Shown: one piece after another, positions 1 to 5,051 of the stretch
How the letters are laid out: every line of letters begins with the position of its first letter
Numbering within the stretch: the stretch's first letter is position 1
DNA from: Actinomycetes bacterium
GTDB lineage: Bacteria; Actinomycetota; Thermoleophilia; Gaiellales; Gaiellaceae
Assembly (NCBI GenBank): GCA_025350775.1
Contig: JANXXF010000043.1
Location: 1 to 5,860, forward strand
DNA length: 5,860 nt
Reading direction: 5' to 3'
The notes under the pieces: generated by a model
Seen by the model: only the letters and a program-made list of their open reading frames with translations
The model's database searches: none
What the model was told of the DNA's origin: nothing
Made by a program: the position numbers and the translations under genes

Positions 1-93
1 ATCGTGATGCTTAGCGGTACGCGATCGAGACAGCTTCTCGAGCACTTCGCGCTGGCTGGCGGCCAGCAACATGGGAGCAGTAGGAGCGCGCAT
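1..93 (-). CDS. IS630-family transposase, N-terminal fragment (continues beyond window)
   Basis: This frame is open from an ATG at 93-91 to the window edge, giving 31 codons. It ends cleanly on a codon boundary at base 1, so the gene is cut by the window and not visibly broken. The peptide starts MRAPTAPMLLAASQREVLEK and continues LSRSRTAKHHD. The pattern of a hydrophobic LL segment, an acidic/basic helix, then RSRTAxH matches the start of IS630-family (Tc1/mariner-like) DDE transposases, just before their helix-turn-helix region. The start is supported by an AGGA ribosome-binding motif at 103-100, six bases upstream. The catalytic DDE residues lie outside the window, so the assignment rests on the N-terminal pattern and the IS-like flank. 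It reads in the same direction as the sugar operon but is probably a separate mobile unit. Family placement is fairly likely, not certain. Confidence 0.66.
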   Translation of the reverse strand, partial: MRAPTAPMLLAASQREVLEKLSRSRTAKHHD

Positions 94-99
94 ACCCCA

Positions 100-103
100 T
101 CCT
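100..103 (-). promoter_or_regulatory. Ribosome-binding site for the partial transposase
   Basis: AGGA on the minus strand, six bases before the ATG at 93, supports that start for the transposase. A second ATG at 100-98 overlaps it but opens a different frame with no transposase-like sequence. Confidence 0.45.
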
Positions 104-130
104 ACCACAAAACTCCACTTATTTACAAGA

Positions 131-140
131 CACTACACTA
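131..140 (-). repeat. Tandem TAGTG repeat at the IS/operon junction
   Basis: Read on the minus strand these ten bases are TAGTG twice. The first TAG is the stop codon of the glycosyltransferase gene. Each copy begins with TA, the target dinucleotide of IS630 elements, so the repeat leaves two possible insertion borders five bases apart. It may simply be part of the IS terminal repeat. Confidence 0.5.
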
Positions 141-1817
141 GGCCGGCTCGCCCCCGCCCGCCCGCTCGTCGACCACGGCGAGGTAGTCGAGCTGCGTCGG
201 GTCGGCGAGCCAGTCGCCGAGCTCCCGCAGGTCGGGAGCGGCCTCGATCGCGGCCGCGCTGCGGCGCACGAGGCGGAGGTTGTGGCTGAGCGGGTGCGCG
301 AGGTGCGCGGCGTCGGCGAACGACGCGCGGTACGAGGTGAAGGTGAACGGGCGCAGCCGGAACAGCGCATACGCGTGGCGCCGGGCGAGCAGGGTGGTGG
401 CCGCGTCGAGGCGAGGCTGCTCGTGAATGTGGGCGAGCCTGCCGAGGTACTCCTCGCGCGTCGCCGAGTCCACGGTGAAGCCGAGCCCCGAGTAGCGCCC
501 GGTGCCCGCGGTGAGCACCGGCACGCCGAAGCACGGCAGCTCCATCCCGATCGTGCCGCGGATGGTGATCGCTGCATCGGCGATGGCGAACAGCGAGTAG
601 GTGTTGATGTCGGTCTCGGGCCGCAGCAGCTTCACGTGTGGCGGCAGCTCGCCGACGGCCTCGCGGATCGCGACCTCGTCGTTGAGCTCGCCGGCGCGAG
701 CCTTGTACATGTTGGCCGGGTGGAGCTTGACCACCCAATTCGCGGACGGGTTCGCGCAGGCGGCCTTCACCGTCTCGACCAGCCACGTCTCCTGATCGGC
801 GAAGAGGTCCTCGCCGTAGAAGAGGTTCGCGTCCCAGAGCACGTGCGAGAAGAGGATCGCCGTCGGCTTCGCCGGGTCGAGGCCGAGCTGCTGGCGCACC
901 GCGTCGGCGGACTTCAGCTCCTTGCCTTCCTGCAGGCCGGCATCGGGATGCTTCTCGGTCGAGCCGTAGCGGACGGCGAACTCGGCGTCGAGCGCGGCGT
1001 CGCGCGCGGGCGTCCACTCGGCGGCCTGCGCCTCCCCCCAGCTCGGGCTCGAGAGGGACGACGGGTGGATGCGGCGCGTCTCGGCGGTGTAGCGCTTGAA
1101 GAGCAATGCATCCCGGGTGTGGATGCCTGCCGCCACGAACTGGATGACGTTGGCGCCGCGGGCGAGCGCGAGGTCGTAGATCGAGCCGTAGCCCGCGTAG
1201 CCCTTCTCGTTGAACACGACGATGTCGGGCTGCACGCGGTCAAGCAGGAGGTCGGCCGCGATCGTCGCGCGGAGCGCTTCCGGCAGCAGCCGCTCCAGGG
1301 CGGCGCGCGCGTCGGCGTCGTCGAACGAGATGCGACCCCGCTCGAAGGTGCGGGAGAGCGTCGAGATCGCCTGCTGGCCGACGTAGGCGCCGCGGTACTC
1401 GAGGGACTTGAGCTGCTGCACGCCGGGGCGGCCCGCGAGCGCGGCGGCGGCGACGGCGTCGGCTTCGGCGAGCAGCTCGGCCGGCACGTCGTCGACGGGC
1501 GTGACGAAGTCGCGGATGCCGGCTGCCTCGAAGTAGCTGCGCGCCCAGCGCTCGTTGGGGAGGGTCAGCACGAGCGGCCGGTACCCGGCGAGCCGCAGCG
1601 CTGCCGCGATCATCGACTCGAGCTTGAGCGAGTAGACGAAGTCGGAGTGGCTGACGATCAGCGCCGTGCCGCGCTCGGGCACGCGGGGCGCCGCCTCGCG
1701 CAGGCCGCGGGCATCGCGGCGCCAGCGCTCGCGGTCGAGCCGGATCGCCAGGTCGGGGCCGAGCTCGCGGCGGGCGCGGCCGACGATCCGCGACGTGAGA
1801 CTGGGGGCTGCCGCCAT
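138..1817 (-). CDS. Capsule-synthesis/KpsC-KpsS-like putative glycosyltransferase
   Basis: This 559-residue protein has no signal peptide or obvious membrane segment, so it is probably cytoplasmic or peripheral. The sequence suggests a GT-B-like two-lobe fold. One lobe starts near residue 51 (ALIVSHSDFVYSLKLESM, then an LRLAGYRPLVLTLP strand). The second starts near residue 318 (TAILFSHVLWD), followed by KLHPAN at 364-369 and a glycine-rich block at about 419-447 (TIRGTIGMELPCFGVPVL, then GTGRYSGLGF). A conserved Glu before a GVPVL-type turn and a GxGxY motif recall the capsule-biosynthesis (KpsC/KpsS-like) family, which includes CMP-Kdo-dependent transferases. The ATG at 1817 lies 3 bases after the stop of the CBS gene. 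No good Shine-Dalgarno is seen, so translation probably depends on coupling. As last gene of the nonulosonate operon it is a candidate for attaching the CMP-activated sugar or assembling the surface glycan; that is inference. Its TAG stop coincides with the IS junction, so a few C-terminal residues may be lost or altered. Confidence 0.72.
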   Translation of the reverse strand: MAAAPSLTSRIVGRARRELGPDLAIRLDRERWRRDARGLREAAPRVPERGTALIVSHSDFVYSLKLESMIAAALRLAGYRPLVLTLPNERWARSYFEAAGIRDFVTPVDDVPAELLAEADAVAAAALAGRPGVQQLKSLEYRGAYVGQQAISTLSRTFERGRISFDDADARAALERLLPEALRATIAADLLLDRVQPDIVVFNEKGYAGYGSIYDLALARGANVIQFVAAGIHTRDALLFKRYTAETRRIHPSSLSSPSWGEAQAAEWTPARDAALDAEFAVRYGSTEKHPDAGLQEGKELKSADAVRQQLGLDPAKPTAILFSHVLWDANLFYGEDLFADQETWLVETVKAACANPSANWVVKLHPANMYKARAGELNDEVAIREAVGELPPHVKLLRPETDINTYSLFAIADAAITIRGTIGMELPCFGVPVLTAGTGRYSGLGFTVDSATREEYLGRLAHIHEQPRLDAATTLLARRHAYALFRLRPFTFTSYRASFADAAHLAHPLSHNLRLVRRSAAAIEAAPDLRELGDWLADPTQLDYLAVVDERAGGGEPA

Positions 1818-1820
1818 CCG

Positions 1821-2168
1821 CTACGACTCGAAGCCGGGCTCGTACGCGAGCTCGACGTCGAGCAGGGTGTTGTCCGGCGAGACGACAGGCAGCAGCGTCA
1901 CCTTCGCCTCGCGGATGATCCGGTGGCGCTCGGCCGGGTCGGTGGCGGTGGTGGTGCGCGGGTTGAGCTGCATGATCCGCGACACCGGCGCCAGCGGTAG
2001 CATGTCGTGCAGGAAGGCGCGGCGGATGTCGCCGTCCGACACCGTGCCGACGACCTTGCCATCGTCCACGACGACGACGACGCGGTGCTTGTTGCGGTCG
2101 ATCCGCTCCATCGCCGTGCGGATCGTGTCGGTCGCGGTGACGACGTAGTCGGCCAGCTCGTGCGCCAT
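1821..2168 (-). CDS. Small stand-alone CBS-domain-pair protein
   Basis: This 115-residue soluble protein consists almost only of two CBS repeats. The first covers about residues 8-55 (DTIRTAMERIDRNKHRVVVVVD, here split by DDGKVVGTVSDGDIRRAFL). The second covers about 60-108 (VSRIMQLNPRTTTATD, then KVTLLPVVSPDNTLLDVELA). The GTVSDGDIRR motif closely resembles the N-terminal CBS pair of sugar-nucleotide nucleotidyltransferases of the PtmE type found in legionaminate and related gene clusters. Here the catalytic nucleotidyltransferase domain is absent: the frame stops with TAG and the next gene starts 3 bases later. CBS pairs usually bind adenine nucleotides, so a regulatory or sensing role for a neighbouring enzyme is possible but unproven. 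The start ATG overlaps the neuC stop as TGATG. No Shine-Dalgarno is visible, implying translational coupling. Confidence 0.85.
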   Translation of the reverse strand: MAHELADYVVTATDTIRTAMERIDRNKHRVVVVVDDGKVVGTVSDGDIRRAFLHDMLPLAPVSRIMQLNPRTTTATDPAERHRIIREAKVTLLPVVSPDNTLLDVELAYEPGFES

Positions 2169-3310
2169 CAGTACACCAGCTGCTTGGTCATGAGCTTCTC
2201 GTCGATCACGATGTCACGGAGGATATGCACGACGCGCTCCGACGCGTGGCCGTCGCCGATGTACGGGCTCACCGACGCGTCGATCTGGCCGCGGAACTGC
2301 GGCGTCAGGGCGGTGCGCATCGCCGACAGGATCTCCCTGCGGTCGTACCCGACGTCGATCACGTTCGTGGTGCGCGCGCGGTCGCGCTGGCGCCCGCCGA
2401 CGTTGACGGCGGGGAGGCGCAGTGCGGGCGCCTCGATCAGCCCGCTCGACGAGTTGCCCACCATCAGGCTCGCGGTGCGCAGCAGCCCGCTGTACATGCG
2501 GTGCGAGAGCGTCCGCTCGACCCGCATGAAGGGGCGGTGGTAGCGCTCGATCATCAGGCGCGTGTCGTCGCTGCCGGCGTCGCTGTTGGGGAAGATGATC
2601 ACCGTCGGCAGGCCGAGCTCGCACACCGCCTCGAGCGTCTCGCGCATCTGCTCGTCGCCCCGGCCGAACTCCTCCGTCACGGGGTGCTGGAGCACCAGCA
2701 CGAGCGGCTCGTCGAGCCGGACGTCGAGGGTGGCCGCGACCTCCTCGGGCGACGCGAAGTCGCCATTCAGCAGCTCGTCGAGCTGGGGCGCGCCGGTGAC
2801 GTGGATGCGGAACTCCTCCTCGCCCATCCGCCGCAGCCGCTCGGCCGCGTCCGGGCCGGAGGCGAAGTGGACGTGCGCGAAGCGGGTGATCGCGTGGCGC
2901 GTCATCCCATCCACGTTGCCCGATCGCTCGCCCGCCTGGATGTGCGCGACCGGGATGTTCATCTGGAACGCCGCGAGCGCCGTCATCAGGCTGTCGCCGC
3001 GATCGCCCAGGACGAGCACGAGGTCGGGCTTGAGCCGCACGAGCGTGTCGGTGATCCCCAGCATCAGCACGCCCAGCGACTTCGACTGCGTCGCCGGGTT
3101 GTACCCGTCCAGCGTCATGTAGATGCGGTCGGTGATGTTGAGGCCCGCCTTCTCGATCTCCTCGACGCTGTAGCCGAAGGTCGGCAGCAGGTGCTGGTTC
3201 GTGACGATCAGCGAGTAGTGGAGCGACGGCTCCTCGTCGATCAGCCGGACGATCGGGCGGAAATAGCTGTACGAGGAGCGCGCCTCGGTGAGGATGGCGA
3301 TGTGCCTCAC
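2168..3310 (-). CDS. neuC: UDP-N-acetylglucosamine 2-epimerase (hydrolysing), NeuC/LegG type
   Basis: This 380-residue cytoplasmic enzyme has the usual family length. It is expected to hydrolyse and epimerise UDP-GlcNAc to ManNAc and UDP, the first committed step to sialic acid; a legionaminate homologue would use the 2,4-diacetamido-trideoxy sugar. The GT-B-like fold starts at RHIAILTEARSSYSYFRPI. Signature stretches are LGDRGD (101-106), HIQAGERSGNVDGMTRHA (123-140), GNSSSGLIEAP (285-295), VNVGGRQRDR (302-311) and GDGHASERV (352-360), matching the nucleotide- and sugar-binding loops of this family. The GTG start at 3310 overlaps the neuB TGA stop as GTGA. An in-frame opening upstream to 3424 lies wholly inside neuB and shows no family sequence, so it was not used. 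The stop overlaps the CBS gene start by one base. Neighbours NeuB and NeuA strongly support the nonulosonate role. Function is clear; the exact substrate is not. Confidence 0.93.
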   Translation of the reverse strand: MRHIAILTEARSSYSYFRPIVRLIDEEPSLHYSLIVTNQHLLPTFGYSVEEIEKAGLNITDRIYMTLDGYNPATQSKSLGVLMLGITDTLVRLKPDLVLVLGDRGDSLMTALAAFQMNIPVAHIQAGERSGNVDGMTRHAITRFAHVHFASGPDAAERLRRMGEEEFRIHVTGAPQLDELLNGDFASPEEVAATLDVRLDEPLVLVLQHPVTEEFGRGDEQMRETLEAVCELGLPTVIIFPNSDAGSDDTRLMIERYHRPFMRVERTLSHRMYSGLLRTASLMVGNSSSGLIEAPALRLPAVNVGGRQRDRARTTNVIDVGYDRREILSAMRTALTPQFRGQIDASVSPYIGDGHASERVVHILRDIVIDEKLMTKQLVY

Positions 3311-4335
3311 GTCAGGTCGTCGTCCCCCACCTGCGTGTCGACCGGCAGGTCGCGGGCGGCCCGGCGCCCGAGGACGCGGTCGAGCTCGCGGGCAGGGATG
3401 CCGGTGCCCGGCCGCTTGACCCACGTGTTGTCGAGCGTCAGCTCCTCGCCGGCGGCGACAGGCTTGATCGTGACGACGCTGTGGTGCGCCCAGGCGCGGA
3501 TCGGCCGCTCCCGCTCGAAGACGGCCTTCCTGGAGCCGCGCGCCAGCTCGATGATGCGAATGCCGCGCACCAGCTCGCCCAGCTCGTCCGGCTCGATCGA
3601 GACGGAGTGGTCGGGGCCGGGCTGGTCGCGCGTCAGCGTGAAGTGCTTCTCGACGATGTGGGCGCCGAGCGCGACCGACGCCACGGCCGTCGTGATGTCG
3701 GGGCTGTGGTCGGAGTGGCCGACGACGACGCCGTAGCGCTCACGGTAGACGCGCAGCATGTCGAGGTTGATGTCCTCGTACACGGGCGGGTACTCGGAGG
3801 TGCAGTGCATCAGCCCGAACTGCACGCCGGTTTCACGCAACACGGCGACGGTCGCATCGACCTCGTCGAGCTCGGTCATACCGGTGGCGACGAGCAGCGG
3901 GCGGCCATGGCGGGCGATCCAGCGCAGCAGCGGATGGTTGAGCGTCTCGCCGGAGCCGATCTTGAACAGCGGCACCCCGAGCTGCGCAAGCGTGTCGGCG
4001 GCCTCGCGGCAGTAGGCGGTGCACAGGTACTGGACGCCCCGGGCCTCGCAGTGGCGCATCAGGGCCGCATGCTGCTCCTCGGTGAGGTGCGTCTCGCGGA
4101 GGATCTCGATCAGCGGCTTCGCGAAGTTGTCGGAGGCCGGCACCACCGGCAGCATCTCGTGCTGCGGATAGTGCAGCTGGAACTTGACGGCGTCGGCGCC
4201 TGCCGCGGCAGCGGCGTCGATCAGGGCGATCGCCGTGTCGAAGTCGCCGTTGTGGTTCACACACGCCTCGGCGATGACGTAGGTGGGGTGGCCGTCCCCG
4301 GCGACCTTCGATCCGATGCGCAGCTCTGCGTTCAC
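3307..4335 (-). CDS. neuB: N-acetylneuraminate/legionaminate synthase with C-terminal SAF domain
   Basis: This 342-residue enzyme has standard length. It condenses phosphoenolpyruvate with ManNAc (or a 2,4-diacetamido analogue) to form a nine-carbon 2-keto-3-deoxy acid. The N-terminal TIM-barrel covers about residues 10-265. It shows EACVNHNGD (23-31), DAVKFQLHYP (48-57), KIGSGE (125-130), ATGM (150-153), HCTSEYP (177-183), GHSDHS (206-211) and EKHFTL (229-234). The SAF/antifreeze-like domain that helps close the active site covers about 284-342, including GEELTLDNTWVKRPGTGIP. The start is GTG at 4335, overlapping the neuA TGA stop as GTGA. A purine-rich ribosome-binding tract just upstream is the strongest in the operon. 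No key motif seems missing. Sequence alone does not cleanly separate Neu5Ac from legionaminate synthase. A pseudaminate synthase is less favoured because the partner epimerase is of NeuC/LegG type, not PseG type. Confidence 0.94.
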   Translation of the reverse strand: MNAELRIGSKVAGDGHPTYVIAEACVNHNGDFDTAIALIDAAAAAGADAVKFQLHYPQHEMLPVVPASDNFAKPLIEILRETHLTEEQHAALMRHCEARGVQYLCTAYCREAADTLAQLGVPLFKIGSGETLNHPLLRWIARHGRPLLVATGMTELDEVDATVAVLRETGVQFGLMHCTSEYPPVYEDINLDMLRVYRERYGVVVGHSDHSPDITTAVASVALGAHIVEKHFTLTRDQPGPDHSVSIEPDELGELVRGIRIIELARGSRKAVFERERPIRAWAHHSVVTIKPVAAGEELTLDNTWVKRPGTGIPARELDRVLGRRAARDLPVDTQVGDDDLT

Positions 4336-5051
4336 GACCCTTCCTCCTCCTGTTTCCAGCGCATGACGGCCTCTGCGATCACGAAGTCTAGGGCGGTGTT
4401 GATGTCAATGGCCTCCCAGGGCGACGCGACGACGGCGTGCACGGTCTCGGCGAGCACCGAGCTGCGTCGCCGCAGGGTGGCTGTGGCCGTCACCCAGACG
4501 GTGCTCGACTCCTCGAAGAGCGGCTCGCGCAGCTGGCGGCGGCGCGGCGCCGACGGGTCGAGCGCCCGGTACACGCCGCCCTCGACGCGGCCCAGGCAGG
4601 CGCGGTTCTCGACCACCGTGGCGACGCACTCGGCGCCTCGCTCCACCGCCAGGCGCACGCAGGTGTCGATGAGGGCGGCGCTGCGCAGCGGCGAGGTCGG
4701 CTCGAGCGTGACGACGTAGTCGGGGTCGGGCTCGCCGGCGGCGGCGAGCGTGTCGAGCACGTGCAGGAGCGCCGACTCGGTCGTCGCCTCGTCGGTCGCC
4801 AGCTCAGGCGGCCGGCGCACGACCTCAGCGCCGTGGGCGCACGCCACGGCGGCGATCTCCTCGCCGTCGGTCGAGACGATCACGCGGTCGATCGTGCGCG
4901 CCGCCAGCGCTGCCTCGATCGTCCAGGCGATCAGCGGCCTGCCGGCGAGCAGCTTGACGTTCTTGCCCGGGACGCCCTTCGAGCCGGAGCGCGCGGGGAT
5001 GACGGCGACGACCGCTGCTCGGGCTCCTGCCAGCGAACCGGCACCTGTCAT
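4332..5051 (-). CDS. neuA: CMP-nonulosonate cytidylyltransferase (acylneuraminate cytidylyltransferase)
   Basis: This 239-residue protein transfers CMP from CTP to the 2-hydroxyl of a nonulosonic acid, giving the activated donor for glycan assembly. After a short 12-residue leader it carries the family P-loop-like signature IPARSGSKGVPGKN (18-31). It continues with GRPLIAWTIEAAL (37-49), IVSTDGEEIA (58-67), LEPTSPLR (116-123, usually QPTSPLR) and DINTALDF (216-223) near the C-terminus, all expected of NeuA/LegF/PseF enzymes. The ATG at 5051 overlaps the upstream epimerase stop as ATGA and has AAGAGG seven bases upstream. A longer in-frame opening up to 5684 lies antiparallel-free inside the epimerase gene and is only a shadow. 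It has no extra C-terminal hydrolase domain such as some NeuA proteins carry. It overlaps neuB by 4 bases. Which nonulosonate it activates is not decidable here. Confidence 0.92.
   Translation of the reverse strand: MTGAGSLAGARAAVVAVIPARSGSKGVPGKNVKLLAGRPLIAWTIEAALAARTIDRVIVSTDGEEIAAVACAHGAEVVRRPPELATDEATTESALLHVLDTLAAAGEPDPDYVVTLEPTSPLRSAALIDTCVRLAVERGAECVATVVENRACLGRVEGGVYRALDPSAPRRRQLREPLFEESSTVWVTATATLRRRSSVLAETVHAVVASPWEAIDINTALDFVIAEAVMRWKQEEEGS
4339..4351 (-). promoter_or_regulatory. Strong ribosome-binding tract for neuB
   Basis: On the minus strand the tract AGGAGGAGGAAGG ends three bases before the neuB GTG start. It contains two overlapping GGAGG cores, and it lies within the last codons of neuA, encoding its acidic QEEEG tail. 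It fixes the GTG at 4335 as the neuB start and is the best Shine-Dalgarno in the operon, which suggests NeuB may be made independently of tight coupling to NeuA. Confidence 0.75.

Larger units (their letters stand above)
1..140 (-). mobile_element. End of a probable IS630-family insertion sequence, with TA junction
   Basis: The transposase start at 93 is preceded by about 45 bases (94-138) that are clearly less GC-rich than the operon and contain short AT-rich runs, as expected for an IS end. Read on the minus strand, the junction is TAGTGTAGTGTCTTGTAAAT, beginning at 140. IS630 elements insert at TA and duplicate it, and TA occurs at 140-139 and again at 135-134 inside a tandem TAGTG repeat. 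The element border is therefore at about 138 or 133. The other end of the element lies outside the window, so neither the terminal inverted repeat nor the duplicated TA could be verified. Confidence 0.55.

Noticed and set aside
25..41. Six-base inverted repeat (TCGAGA / TCTCGA, 5-base loop) that might be a terminator
   Set aside because: It is short, has no following T run on either strand and lies inside the transposase coding frame.
94..137. Possible promoter in the AT-richer stretch before the transposase
   Set aside because: No convincing -35/-10 pair at proper spacing could be recognised; the composition is explained by an IS end.
282..2000. Long plus-strand open frame opposite the glycosyltransferase and CBS genes
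   Set aside because: Its translation is Arg/Gly/Val-rich with no family pattern, it runs across the boundary of two real genes, and such antisense openings are common in high-GC DNA.
2063..2083. GAC/GTC trinucleotide run in the CBS gene
   Set aside because: It simply encodes the Val-rich strand and Asp turn (VVVVVDD) normal for the first CBS repeat; too short to call a microsatellite with a role.
3311..3424. Possible N-terminal extension of neuC
   Set aside because: The extension is Pro/Arg-rich, lies wholly inside neuB and is absent from the family; the GTG at 3310 directly starts the conserved first strand and overlaps the neuB stop.
2225..3736. Plus-strand open frame of about 500 codons opposite neuC and neuB
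   Set aside because: Compositional shadow: no recognisable motifs, and it spans the neuC/neuB boundary, while the minus-strand frames show clear conserved enzymes.
3481..4719. Plus-strand open frame opposite neuB and neuA
   Set aside because: Same reason: low-complexity translation and no start signal, opposite well-supported genes.
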